Assembly: GCA_030549175.1 (NCBI GenBank)
Contig: JAUKUA010000001.1
Location: forward strand, 4,340,001-4,404,000
DNA: 64,000 nt
From: Lasiosphaeris hirsuta
Lineage: Eukaryota; Ascomycota; Sordariomycetes; Sordariales; Lasiosphaeriaceae
Reading direction: 5' to 3'
This document shows, one piece after another, positions 1-12,572 of this stretch. A model generated the notes under the pieces. It did not search any database. It worked only from the letters and a program-made list of their open reading frames with translations, and had not been told where the DNA came from. How positions within the stretch are numbered: the stretch's first letter is position 1; each line of letters begins with the position of its first letter. Position numbers and translations under genes: made by a program.

Positions 1-396
1 TCTTCTTAGTCCATCCACTGTCTCTCTTTCCCATTACTAGATCTTGGACTTGGCTGCTGAATCGTCTATTCTTCCGCCGGGCCTTCGGTCAACCCTCCCT
101 TACGTGTCGGGAGTACCTTAGCCAATAAGCCCCCTGGCGGCTATCAGCGAGCGCCTCGCTCCGCCTTTTATTCTTTGTGGTCCTGCTTTCGGCCTACCAC
201 CCCCTCGCCCTCCCAAGAAACGTCGTCGGCGCGTGTGGCCGGGTTGCCAGCCCTCAGCTCCGTGCCGGTACCGACAGCTTGGCCGCCAAGTCCGCCTCCT
301 TCCGGCCCGGCTCTTCGCCTCGGGTCTTCAACGCCGTGTCACGCAAGCGTTATTCTTCCGCGATAGACCGTGCGGAGACCTCCCATCGCCCTAGAA
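1..396. other. Upstream non-coding stretch
   Basis: No ORF here has recognisable protein character. It is pyrimidine-rich and lies directly before the acyltransferase start, so it probably holds that gene's promoter and leader. An in-frame ATG at 370 would add nine residues to the acyltransferase. Confidence 0.4.
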
Positions 397-1521
397 ATGG
401 TGAAGCCACTCCAAACAGCACTCATCCACCTCCGGAGTTTGGGCCTGGTAGTCCCCTGGTTAACCTGGCTTCTGGCTGCCGACATCCTGCTCTCCCTGTT
501 GCTTCCCTTTAAACCGTTATTCCCCGACACGGTCTACAACTTGTCATCGCATATCGCTAGCTCTGTATGGCGCTGGATTCAGAATATTTTTGAGGTACGC
601 AATGGCGCCGTCATCACCATGTCTGGCGACGCACTACCGGCCGGTGAGAGTGCCATTGTCGTTGCCAATCATGTTGGGTGGAGCGATTTTTATATGATCC
701 AGGCCCTAGCCAAGCGGGCTGGGATGCTCGGCCGCTGCCGATGGTTCGCCAAAATCCAATTACGCATGGTCCCCTTTCTTGGTTGGGGCCTTTGGGCTAT
801 GGGATTCCCCTTGGTCAGCAGGAACTGGGTCAAGGACAAGACTGAGTTGGAGCGCGTGTTCAAGGGCATCACGGAGAGGAGATGGCCGACTTGTAAGTCA
901 CGGTTCTCCCGCATACTCACACTTGGTGGCCGTCGCTCGGAGCTCTCGGCCCTCTACGGCATCGCATCAACCCCTAAAAGCACAAAATATCACTCTCACA
1001 CTCATCATTACCTCCTACTGTATACGTCACTAATCTATTCATGTCCGGTACTAACCCGAATAGGGCTCATCTCCTTTTCCGAAGCCACGCGCTTCACTCC
1101 GGAGAAGTACGTGGAGTCGCAGCGTTGGTGCGATGCCCAGGGCCGCCCCCAGCCCCAGCATCTTCTCTATCCGCGCACCAAGGGCTTCGTCACCACCGTG
1201 CAGCACTTGCGTGCCGCGCCTCACGTCAAGGCCGTCTACGATCTCGCCATCGCCTACCAGCATGGCACAGCGTTTCAGTCCGCACCGACCATGTGGGAGA
1301 CTCTCTCGGTCCCGCGGCTCAGTCCAGGCCAGGAAAGGAAGAAGAAGGGAAAAGCGAGCGAGACGGGGTACCGCTTCCACGTGCACGCCCGGCGGTTCCC
1401 AGTTGAAGAGCTACCAAATGATGATGAGGGACTAGCCAAGTGGTTAGAGGACAGATGGGTTGAGAAAGGGGAGTATTTAGAAGAGCTGAGGGTGAAGTGG
1501 GCTAAGGAAGCTTCTGGATAA
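397..1521 (+). CDS. Lysophospholipid (1-acylglycerol-3-phosphate-type) acyltransferase
   Basis: Probably transfers an acyl chain to a lysophospholipid in the ER or lipid-droplet membrane. The protein is about 317 aa from two exons, 397-892 and 1064-1521. A hydrophobic N-terminus (LVVPWLTWLLAADILLSLLL) is followed by the acyltransferase signature NHVGWSDFYM, the fungal variant of the HX4D catalytic box, then the FPLVSRNW block. Removing the intron restores PTWLISFSEATRFTPEKY, the conserved EGTR-like block. The intron has a GTAAGT donor and an ACTAAC branch site; it is 171 bp, a multiple of three, with no stop, so the unspliced reading frame is also open. ATG 397 was chosen because it precedes the hydrophobic start; ATG 370 is the alternative. 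The family resembles yeast Cst26/Psi1-type acyltransferases, and exact substrate specificity cannot be read from sequence. Confidence 0.85.
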   Translation: MVKPLQTALIHLRSLGLVVPWLTWLLAADILLSLLLPFKPLFPDTVYNLSSHIASSVWRWIQNIFEVRNGAVITMSGDALPAGESAIVVANHVGWSDFYMIQALAKRAGMLGRCRWFAKIQLRMVPFLGWGLWAMGFPLVSRNWVKDKTELERVFKGITERRWPTCKSRFSRILTLGGRRSELSALYGIASTPKSTKYHSHTHHYLLLYTSLIYSCPVLTRIGLISFSEATRFTPEKYVESQRWCDAQGRPQPQHLLYPRTKGFVTTVQHLRAAPHVKAVYDLAIAYQHGTAFQSAPTMWETLSVPRLSPGQERKKKGKASETGYRFHVHARRFPVEELPNDDEGLAKWLEDRWVEKGEYLEELRVKWAKEASG

Positions 1522-4500
1522 TCATTATGTGCCGAAAAGTGGCGGAGGAAGACAAATGATTGGATTTAGAAAAGGAACAAGAGGCAAATTGGAAGGAGTC
1601 CGGCGGTAGCTGGTGTCGGTCGGAAGTTGTTTAGTCGTTGGATTACTGCCAAACCAGCACAAACACATGAAGAATACGAAGCCGAGAGGTATTTCTTTGG
1701 GCTTTCGGCAACATCGATTTCGAAGGGGCTTTTGCAACTGCCGGGCCTTCGAGTCTCTCTGTCTGATGTTGTCTACCGCATAGGTATTTGTCAATATGGC
1801 CGTCCATTTGGAGTCAAGGACAAATAGCAGCTACGGATGTGGTACGAAACAACGAAGGGCCGACACTCACTCGTCGAGTAACACAGCAGGACCGATTTAC
1901 CGTCTCATGTTTGATGGTCCTGCCATTTGGGTAAATGCGAAAAGGGAGGCACAATGCCAAACAGTCAAAAAGAAACGCCGCCCCCAACCACATGGCTCCA
2001 AACGGATGGGTCACGAGGTCATGCGTCTCACTGGATGCGTCAAAGAAGATGGAAAATATGTCGGCCTATTAGGACCATGCCAGACTTCAGTCCCTTTGAT
2101 GTCCGTTCTCATCGACGATGCAAGGAAACCAGATTGAAAAGCATGCTTGAACTACGGAGTAGCGACAGCTTGCCATAACCATGGCCTGACGCAAGGGAAA
2201 GGGAATAACAGACGATCGAGATCGACTCTTCGCTACTTCTCACGTGTAAGAACAGCCCACAATCGTGTCGATGCAGGCCTCGCTAATCATGGAGATGAAA
2301 CGCCAAAACGCCTTTTTTGGGCATCGAATGGGGGGCCGCAACGCGAGCCGATCCCTTCGACTATGGTAGTACATGGTCAACGACGTAGCTAAACGACGTA
2401 GCTAAGGCGAGTTATCATTCTGCCGGAGCCAAGGCCTGCAAGAGGGTGGGTGAGATAATAATCGGGGAAGGACATGAGGGGGTCGGTCTGACATCCCGTT
2501 GATAGTCTTACTGCATCCGAGACTCGAGTAGGATAAGGTTGCAGTTCAGAAGCGTCATGGCTCAAGGAAGGTGTAGTTGTGAGGGTTGCAGTCTTGAAGC
2601 TTCCACGGCTACAGTTCCCAGTGGAGAACCATCCCAGTCCAACCCCCTTTCGCCGTTTGGCGAATTCCCATTTGAGACTGAGAAAATATTCAGCGAAGAC
2701 AGCGACCCATGGTTGAAAGACCCCGCGAGCGGCTAGTCCGGCAGCATTGCCATAATTGACCGTATCCTTCTGGACGAAACCCTTGTCTCCTGCCGTCCCT
2801 TCAGTCGCATTGGGGATAACCGCCTTCCATGGAGACTGGACGGCTGTCGCGCCAAGGGCTTGATTTGGGATGCGTGAAGTCGATGGAACGAAAGGGGAGG
2901 CAGGCATAGGTCTAGACCGCCCTGTGATTCCTGTGACTTGGAGAAAACGGTAGCGTGAGCACCAGAATCAGCGTCGGCACCAGCGCCAGAATTGCGTGAA
3001 GCGTAGCTTGTTGCTACGTATTCCAGCGCTACGAGCCATTGGGTGTGGATGCCGCACGGTGAAATCGGCTTTATCTACAACGGACTCGGCACGGGTCATT
3101 TTCGAGGGCAAAGATACCGGCGAGAGGAGCGGGTGGGGTGCAAAGACGAAGCAATCCTCCCATTCTGCGGTACCATGGGGGAGGGATGCTGCGTCTGCTG
3201 CGTCTGCGTCTGCGCCTGCGTCTGAAGTGCTAGACAAGAGAAAAGGCATGGCGTCCTTGACCGGTAACTCGTCGATAATCGGCGGGACGTGACCGCTAGG
3301 GGGGGGGCATCGTAAATATCTCATGCATGCGTTTCGTCCCACCGAGGCTCACCAATATGTCTTCAATCTGTTGCAAGGCAAGGGCCCAGATGAGCCGAAC
3401 AGCCTCAGGCAGGCAACCTGCGAGCGGCTGCTCATGTTGCTTGGCCGGTGAGCTGTGGGGAGAGACGACTCTCCTTTCTTTCAGTCTTCCTGTGAAGGCG
3501 CACGCGCGCACTGGTAATGCTCCTTGGCCAAGCAGACAACGAGTCCGGGAATGAACTCGGGCACAGAAGCGGTGGACAGCTCTCCCCAATGCTGTTGGAT
3601 GGTCGGCCGTCGCCCTATGCCAGAGTGGGAGAGGCTTGGCGTGTTTTGCATCGTCGAGGGCCGGCACACGTTCTCCACGGCCGCCCGTTGCGCCTAGGTT
3701 GATCCCTGGTAAATGCGGCTTCTCGTCGTCATCGGCGCCGGTTGAGACGAGCGTCGGGCTTGGAACCTTTGGATCCCTCGTGAGCGCCACCCTTCGTCCC
3801 CCTGGGCCTCCCCTCAATATTTCAAGAGTGACGAGCTGCAGTACGGAATGCGGAGGACAATGAGGGGCTGCGCGCGCTAGATATGCGGAGGATAGACGCA
3901 TCTTGCTGACGGCGGTTGCTCCAATTTGCAAACCGCTCGCACTGGTGTGTGGGTGGATCCAAGTGCTCCAGTGCTCCGGTGCCATTCATCGACGCCTATC
4001 ACGTTGGGGTAAGCAGGACGGGGACGAGACCACCCTAACCACGTAAGCGGGAACGAGTTAGTGGCCTAGGCCCGAGGAGGATCGCAGCACGGCACTGGGA
4101 TCCCGGGTTCTGGAAGCGCAACGGCAATGACGCCCGGGCGCCCTGTCTCGACGTCTTGTGATCGTGATTCTGACAGTTGGCCGACTCTTGTCCGTCGAAA
4201 CGGAGGGAGCAGCCAGCACAAAGGGCGAATCATTGCGAGACATGCGCAAAAAAAACATGGCAGCGACAAGACAATTGGCTGGATGTAACCCCGAGATCCG
4301 ATTTGCTTTGGTAGTTTACCAGGCGCTGCAAGCCCCCAATGTGTCCGGTGTCATAGGTCACCTTGATGGGGCCATCTCGTGCGACGGAGTCATGCAAGGG
4401 AAAAGGAATCAGCCAACGAATGGCTTCATAGACAGAACGGACAGCGTAGCCACAGAGTAGTGTACATAGTAGGCAGGGAGCAGGTGAAACAAAAAGAAAG

Positions 4501-6667
4501 GCTGCGAGCTCGGGCACGGCATGGCATACTGTGTAGCCTGTCTTGTCAAGGCCCGCCGTCGATGCAGCTGTTACCGTGGGTTGTGGGTAAGATGGAGGTC
4601 ACGATGACCAAGCTTCTCCCAGGTCAGCTGTAAGTGATCGGCTTGGGGCAGTACGGAGGCGGCAATTGGGCGGGCCAGCTGCCAGCCCGCAGTAAAAACG
4701 GGCGGGGAGCATTTGGGGGGTGGGCGATGTGGTGGTGGTGGGATCTGAATAGATTGAATAGCATCCAACTTGCATTTGCAAAAATCCATGCCTGGGTGCG
4801 TGGAAAGATCGAGGGTATAGGAAGTCAGGATTGGTCAACGTGCAACTCCAAAGGTTTGAGAGAAACACCCACGCATAGGGCAGCTCACCGATGCAGCTCC
4901 AGGTGTTGCTTCCTGGCTCGCTGCCTCAGGCTTGGGAGCAACTGCCTGGAATCGACCCATTCTTGACGGACCTCCAATTGCCCACTGACGGGTGAGGAAA
5001 GCCGAATGTCAACAACAAAAGGCCCAGGTAGGAGGGACACTCGGGTCCTGGCCCATTCGCTCGCGCTACTGTAGAGAGGACAAGGCCAACCACCCCATTC
5101 AACAACTTGTACCTTGACGGAATGACTACCCATTCTTATCGGAATTGGCCAGCTTGCAATGGTGAACTGCGATTTTTTTCTTCCTAGTATGTTTGCTCCA
5201 TAGGAGTTCTCTTCTTGATTCTTGAGTCGATTCGTAGTGACTTGGACTTGGGTTGGAGTGATGGTGGACGACAAGGGTAATAAAGCAACCACTGTTGGGC
5301 TTTCGGGGCGGAAAGGTTGTGTCAGCGGTAACCCACGACCAAAGTCCAAAGTAGAGTGACCTGTTGTCGTGTGGTGACCAGTGCAGCCTCTAGGGTAGAG
5401 GTACCAGTAGGATCCTAGAAAGTGTAGCCGACGGCGCCTCCCATTGGGCAAATGAGCTGTTTCCCCGCTCCCATAGCGCCCCTAGCTGGGAGAAGCGAAA
5501 GCAGCCCGTTCAAGCAAACCAAACAAGTCCCCCCAACCAAACAGGCCAAGCAGACGCGGAGACGCAGCAGCAGCAGCAGCAATTGTGCAGTGGAAGTGGG
5601 CAGCGAGCAGTAGGCAGGAGGTAGGGTAGGTACAGGTGTGCGTCAATCCAGTCGTGCTGAGAGGGTGGAAAAGCGGGAAGGGCAGCTCTTTTTTCCCCCA
5701 GCTTTTTTGTAGGTAGGCAACGCAGAGCGACGAGCGAAAAGGTGAAAAAGCGAAAAAAGCGGCACAACAGAGTTGGGGCCGGTTTTTCGACGACACCCAC
5801 GCTTCACTCGCGGGCTCTCAGGCTCACCACAGTACCGACAAAGGGTCCCACTTAAACTTTGCTCCTTGGAACAACAAAACCCACACGATCCGAGTCACGA
5901 CAACACTCCCTCCCAACAGGCACACCCTTGCCTCTCGCCCTGGGACAACGGCATCGTCCCCGCGTCTTCTCCCCTCGCTTCGTCCTAGAATCCGTCGAAT
6001 TGTCGTGTCAGGTCAGCCGACAAACAGTTGCTTGAAGTCGCCTGAAGCTGCTTGGAGTCGCAGCAGCAATCTTGCCTCCACCGACCCGCCCGCTCGCCCG
6101 CTATCGATAACGATTGAACGGCCTCAGCTGCCCAAGTGCTGGGCTGTGGGCCGTGGGCTCTCGACTCGGGCAAAGCCCGCCTGCTGCTGTCGATGCAGGC
6201 GTAACGGCGAGCAGCCGACGCGACAACATCACTCACACGACCACACGGCCATCCGGCCACACACCGACGCCGAAGCTCCCGATTTCTGACACCGGCACCG
6301 GCCACGACATCGACGAGAGACATTCACGTCAACACCATTATGTCTCAGACTCTTGCTGCATTCTAGCTCTGGCACTCTGCCAGACAGCCCTGGCTCCACC
6401 TAGACGCCGTCTGACAGACAGAATCCAAGCCGGCACCCAGACCCCGACCCCGACCTCAAGGAGTCACTCGTCTGCCGCTTGCCAACCCACGAACCCGACA
6501 ACCGCCCACTTCAGCACGATTGCCTTGTTGCACGCCTGCTCCTGCCTCGCCAGAAGCAACCAACCAACCCGCCGTGCAAACGGGCGCGATTAGGGGACTG
6601 CCGCCGCCCTTGTACTACAGCCAATGGTGACACACAAATTGACTCTTACTCGAGGGAAAACGTCGCA
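1522..6667. other. Gene-poor region and probable RIM15 promoter/leader
   Basis: About 5.1 kb without a convincing gene. Minus-strand ORFs at 2389-2907, 2968-3342, 3296-3985 and 4885-5451 show no recognisable domain and look like chance ORFs in G/C-rich DNA. The last kilobase (about 5.5-6.67 kb) is C-rich with scattered short ORFs and is probably the long 5' leader of the kinase gene downstream. A lineage-specific small gene or a non-coding RNA cannot be excluded. Confidence 0.4.
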
Positions 6668-9600
6668 ATGGAGGAGGAGCCCACTACCACGAATACGCTC
6701 GCCCCGCCGGCTGTGACGTCGCTCCGCGTCGGCGCCCTCATGGAGCGGTCCCTCAGTGAGGACATTCGGGAGGAAAGAGAGGAGCTTCGCGAGGCCGCTG
6801 AGCAGACCCTCAATGTCATCCTAGACCTCAACCTCGACGGCACTATTCGCTGGGTTAGCCCTTCGTGGATTGATGTTATTGGAACATTGCCAGAGTCTGT
6901 CGTGGGAACATCAATCGCAGACCTAATAGTCAGCGAAAATACCATCATTTTCACCGATATCGTTGAGAGCATGAAGAAAGACGACTCACGTAGTCAGTTT
7001 ATTCGCTTCGCTGTCCAGCTTGGGCCCCTATCTAGGCTGCTTCCACTTGAGATGATAAAGGAACCAGAGGATGCCGCCGAAACGACCGCCGTTGACCTCG
7101 AGGCACAGGGCATCATGGTATATGACAGCGCCTCGGGTGGGGAGAGCCATGTAAGCCCCCCGGAACATGTTTCCGGCAAGAGAACGAGTTGCTAATCTTA
7201 TACTGCTAGACCATGTGGATGATACGGCCGTGGATGGCACCGCGGGAAGTCAAGATCGACCTGCCTACCCTAATTGTCGACTCACTGGGTTCTGGTGCAG
7301 AAGTCTTGGCGAGCTATCTAACTCAGCTTGCAGAGTCAGGCTTAGACGAACCAGATGGCCACCCCCACCACTCCCCGTCCTCTGCCGTATATGTGAACGC
7401 CAGATTCCGCCTTGGTGGTTTGAAAAGCACACAGACCTGTGCTTGCAGGAGCATCGCGCAGAGATGGACGTTCAAATGGCGCAAGAAAGTCTGACAGAAC
7501 ATCGGCATGCCATTGTCAAGGTTCTCGATGCCCTCGAGGCAAGACGTAGCCGTACGGTGACAGGCGATCAAGCCAGTCTTCCAGTCGCTGAGTACAAAGG
7601 CATGCCAATTGGGCCCCCTGCTTCCACGACGCCGTCTCCTGGCACATCATCGCCGGTTCCCGGCAGCGGCCCTCCCGGCCGATCACGAGAGAGAACCTCG
7701 GGGTTTGGACACGCAAGGGCTCGGTCATTTGCTATTCGCCGCCCCCAAGCCAGAATCGTCGAGCTGTTGCTGGATCTCTGCGATACAGCTATTGAGATTA
7801 GCACCCCAGCTATCAAAGAAGTCTCCCAGGTGGTTGGCGAGTTCCGTACGCAGTCACCGCAATCCGAGGGACGAATATCTCAGGTGCTACAGTGGGAAAC
7901 GCCCGGGACCAACACCCTTGATCAAGAGCAAGGACTTGCTCTGCTCTGCGCGGACACTGAGAGGGTTGCAAGAGCCAAGGTTGAGGCAGTTGTCCGGCAT
8001 CGCAAGATCCTCGAATATGCCGAGCGAATCCGGGTTGAGTTTGCTATTATGGTGCAGGAATGTATTGACGAAGCCATGCGAAAGGCCGCCAAAATTGCAG
8101 CGGGACTTCTCAGCGACTCGAGCGACTCGGACGAGGACGACTCGGACCCTACACCTGCAATGGAGGAAGGCATATTCTCGGGATCCTTTGATGCCCCTTC
8201 TACTCTGGCATTAGCTTTGCAGAATGCCCAGATTAGCGACGATCCAGACAAGCGGCGCATGTCCATGGCAGTTGAATCTACAAGGTCGAGCAGTCCGAAG
8301 GAGTGCCCGACTCCCCGATCTCACCGTGGTGCTCTTAGCAGCCTGGCAGGACCAAGCCAGTCTCGGAGGGAGTCATTGATCTTCGAGAGTGACGCGGGAG
8401 ATAGCGACGGTAGCATGAGGTCCTCCTCTGTCGCCTCGCGCCCTCCACCGCGGACGGAGTCTCCTATATCCGAGTTCGGTGACCTTCGGAGGCAGGCGAG
8501 CTCCAGACAGCATCAACGGCGAAGCCTAATCCTTCCTGGAAATGCGTCACCACATAGGCAAGAGTCTCCTTCCCGGACAGGACAGCCATCCTCACCTCTT
8601 CGGATTCATAAGCCTCGGAGTTTGCCATTTCCGCCCGATGGCCTCATGTCCCCTGAAGCGTCACCTATGCTGCCAGGAAGTGAGTTTGCGTCTCCAAGCA
8701 TCCCCCACCACCACCATCACCATCAGCATCACCGAAGACAATCTTCAGCGGCTGTCTCAGCATCAACGGGAGAGATGGCCTTCAAACCTCCACCCTCGCC
8801 TCGCCTAAGCGCAGTTGTCAACGCCCCGCAGGCCCGAGCCGTTCCGCCTTCAATCAAAGATTTTGAGATCATCAAACCTATCAGCAAGGGCGCTTTCGGC
8901 AGCGTATATCTCTCCAAGAAAAAGTCCACTGGCGAATACTTCGCCATCAAGGTGTTGAAGAAGGCAGACATGGTGGCCAAGAATCAAGTCACCAACGTCA
9001 AGGCGGAGCGTGCCATCATGATGTGGCAGGGCGAGAGCGATTTCGTAGCCAAGCTTTATTGGACTTTCTCCAGCAAGGATTACCTCTACCTGGTTATGGA
9101 GTATCTCAACGGGGGCGACTGTGCTTCCTTGATCAAGGTTTTAGGTGGTCTTCCCGAGGACTGGGTGAAGAAGTATCTTGGAGAAGTCATTCTTGGAGTC
9201 GAACATCTCCACAGCAGAGGCATCGTTCATCGGGACCTAAAGCCAGACAACCTCCTCATCGACCAAAAAGGACACTTGAAGTTGACCGATTTTGGACTTT
9301 CGCGCATGGGTTTGATTGGCCGACAAAAGCGAGCCCTCAATAGTGGTGCGGATGCGGCGCCGGATCTTCTGAAACAGGGTCCATTTGCCCGTTCGGCCTC
9401 AATGGCATCGTCTCGATCAACCTCGCTAGACCTTCATGGTCGCAGCCAGTCACCAAGTTCCACCCCGCAAATGACGCCGAGTGACTACGGAGCCAGCCTT
9501 GGGCAGCCATCATACTTCAGCCTCGGCACATTATCTCAAGAGCCGCGCCGAGTCTCGACTCATCGTAGTGACAGTGGCGGCAGCGATGCCTTGACGCATA

Positions 9601-12572
9601 TGCTAGGTACCCTATCGCTGAACGATTTACAACCCGGAACCTCCCAAGCTATCATGTCACCAGTAGAGGGGAGCGACGGCGATGTGGCCCCTTCGCCAGA
9701 CTTTTCCTCACTCTCTCATACCACTACCCAGAGCAGCATCGATCACAACAGAGGCACTCCTCCGCAGCCGGCTATGCCGCCTCCCAACTGGGCTTTATTT
9801 GATCCCGAAGATACCAATCGAAGATTCGTCGGTACACCTGATTACCTGGCGCCCGAAACGATCAAAGGAGAACCGCAAGACGAGACGAGTGATTGGTGGT
9901 CGGTTGGATGCATCATGTATGAGTTTCTCTACGGATTTCCTCCGTTTCATGCAAGCGAAGCGGAGGAGGTCTTTGAGAACATTCTCGCTCGCAGAATCCA
10001 CTGGCCTGATGTGAGCGAAGATGAAGTCTCGCTGGAAGCAAAAGACCTGATAAACAAGCTCCTTTGCATGGATGCGCATCAACGACTAGGTTCGAACCGC
10101 GAAGAGAAGTTTCAGTCTGGGGGCGATGAAATCCGCAGCCACCCATGGTTCCAAGGGATGAACTGGGAGAGCCTACTTCAGGACGAGGCTCAGTTTGTGC
10201 CGCAGCCAGAAAACCCCGAAGACACCGAATATTTCGATGCTCGCGGAGCCACATTGCAAGCTTTTGCTGACGAACTTGAAGACCAAACGTCTCCTCCCTC
10301 AGCGCCCCCCCCGGATTACCCAGATCGACCGCACGACGCGCTTTCGCGCGTCAGGTCGCAAGTCAATTCCATCAAGCGGGGTCTTATGCCATTGCACATA
10401 CCCCCACACGTCCGAGACTTGAAAAGCAGACGTCTGAGTGAGCCAGTAGTCTCTGACGACTTTGGAAATTTCGCCTTCAAGAACTTGCCTGTGCTAGAGA
10501 AGGCGAACAAGGATGTTATTCAGAAACTGAGGGCAGAGGCCCTGGCAAACCAGAGTAAACCAGTAAGCCCCGGAGGGATGAACATCGTCACATCTCCTGG
10601 CGGCCCGGCCCTTGAGGGTAGTCCTGTTCTGGCGAATCCGGTCCAAAGAACTCTTTCAAATGCCAAGGCGTCGCAGCGGCCACAGTCGCCATCGGGTCTG
10701 GGTCACTCCAATTCATCGCCAAGTCGTGTTTCCCAGCCCTCGTCACCGTTACTTGTTTCCTTCGTGGCTGGCCAGGGAGCAGAAGGACGTCGCAAGGCCT
10801 CAAGCAACTCTTCAAGTCTTTCGCAAGCATCCGGGACCTCGCTTCAGCCAGGAACCTTCTTCGATGTGCCGCGCGTTCCGCCTAGTTTGCAGAAGGCGGC
10901 CACCACAGTTTCCGTGCTGTCTCCAATCAAAGGCCGTGGGATACCACCGCCTTTACCGCTGTCGCCACAGAAAGCCATCAATAATCACATGATGTCTACT
11001 CCCCGGCATAGCAGTGGCTCTTCTGGCGGCCGCTCCCGCTCGCTGACGGTTGGGTCTCAAGAAGGAAGTCCTGTTGCCTCGGATATCTTGGCCGCCCACA
11101 AGAACCGTCGCAGTCAGGTTTTCGACATGTCGCCATCATCCTCTGATAATGAGGGCGATAAGGCGAATGCTCTCCTCAGAGTTCAGCGGCGTCGTCAAAG
11201 CTCAAGACGCATGTCGCAGATTGTGCTCGACGGCCCTGTGTTTCGACCTCTGGATGTACTCATTTGTGAGGATCACCCAGTCTCCCGTATGGTCATGGAG
11301 AAACTGCTCGAGAAATTGCGTTGCCGTACAATCTCTGCAACAACAGGCTCAGAGGCCGTTCGTTATTCGATGAGTGACATCAAATTTGACATCATCTTTA
11401 TGGAATTCAGACTTCCACAGATCAGTGGGGCTGATGTCGCTCGCATGATTCGTGAGACGAAGAATTCGAATTCGAACACACCAATTGTTGCGATCACAGC
11501 TTACCTCAAAGAGTTGCAGGCGCCTCACTACTTTGATTCGCTGATTGAGAAGCCTATCAGCTCCTCGAAGTTGACAGAGGTGCTAGGTACTCTCTGCCAA
11601 TGGAAACCTGCTTCCCCGAACCAAATCAATACGCTATCCTTGCCCCTTCCGCACCCTATTCCTTCTGGCCTACGGCAAGAAAGTCTTCGGCTAGAGGACA
11701 GCCCGACTTCTGGCTCGTCCGGGTACGCCCACCGATCTAGCAGCAGCTTCCGCGAAGACTCAATCACCTCGAGTGTCTTTGGTGATTCGGAGTCCGTTTC
11801 GACGGATGACATCCCCGTGCTTATCAGCAGGAAGGCGACTGGTGACTGGGATGAAGGTGGTCTTGGTATCTCGGGACCAGAGGAAATTCTCATGGGACCA
11901 ACAGATCCGGTGAAACCATCCCTCCCCCCACAGATCATTACGCAGCAATCAGCTCCTGCCCAGGTTGAGCACTCCCCAACTCGAACCAAGGGACCAGCGC
12001 CACAACGCTCGTTGGAGAAGCTCAAGGCAAAGCGAGAATCGATCGAGAAACGTCGAAACGAAGGCAGCGTGGACTCTGCGGATGATGAAGATGACGAGCT
12101 TGGTCAGAATGGAAATGGAGGCAATTCCACTTCGGCATCCAGGCAGCACTATCGTAGCAAGTCAGTGCTGCCGTCGTCCAAGCTTGGGATTGAGATGATG
12201 CGGGCAAACAGCCATGACAGTATTTCTGCTGGCGGATCAGAGAGTACTAGCACGGGAACGGCCGGGCCTACCACGCAGGTGGTGACGCCGAACCAGGACG
12301 TAAAGTTGGAATTTCCTCAGTTCACGACGGCATTTGAGCCCTTGACGCCGCCCCCAAACGTGGCCGAGGAGGAAGGAGAGGCGACTGTCATTATCAGCAC
12401 CCCGCCAGAGCATGAGTCGAGCCTTGATGGCGATGAAATGATGGACGTCGAGGAGACACCTCGTCCAAGTTCCGCTCAACAGCGGATGGTAGAGGACGAA
12501 GAACCAACCCCGCGCCCACCAGTCAAGTCGCTTGGCAGAGATACCATGTCGCCTTTCCCAGGGGAGATCTAG
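6668..12572 (+). CDS. RIM15: Rim15-like PAS / AGC protein kinase with receiver domain
   Basis: Nutrient-response kinase of the Rim15/Cek1/Greatwall family, which acts through endosulfine and PP2A on quiescence, stress and development. Exon 1 is 6668-7150 and exon 2 starts at 7210 (59-bp intron). Approximate residues: PAS 50-120 (LNLDGTIRWVSPSWIDVIG); C2HC finger near 220 (CRIC...HTDLC); kinase 713-1138 with SKGAFGSVYLS, AIKVLKK, HRDLKPDN, DFG and GTPDYLAPE. The kinase is split by an insert of about 175 residues between DFG and the APE segment, as in Greatwall kinases. A receiver domain follows at about 1507-1631, in which the usual phospho-acceptor Asp is Glu (IIFMEFRLP). Total length is about 1,950 aa. 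The reading frame changes near 7350-7362: EPDG lies in one frame and PPPPLPVLCRIC in another, with no credible intron between, implying a one-base loss or sequence error. An in-frame ATG at 6479 would add 63 residues. Confidence 0.9.

Noticed and set aside
3296..3985. 229-codon minus-strand ORF with neighbours at 2389-2907 and 2968-3342
   Set aside because: Composition is that of chance ORFs in G/C-rich DNA, frames compete, and no domain, splice pattern or conserved motif links them.
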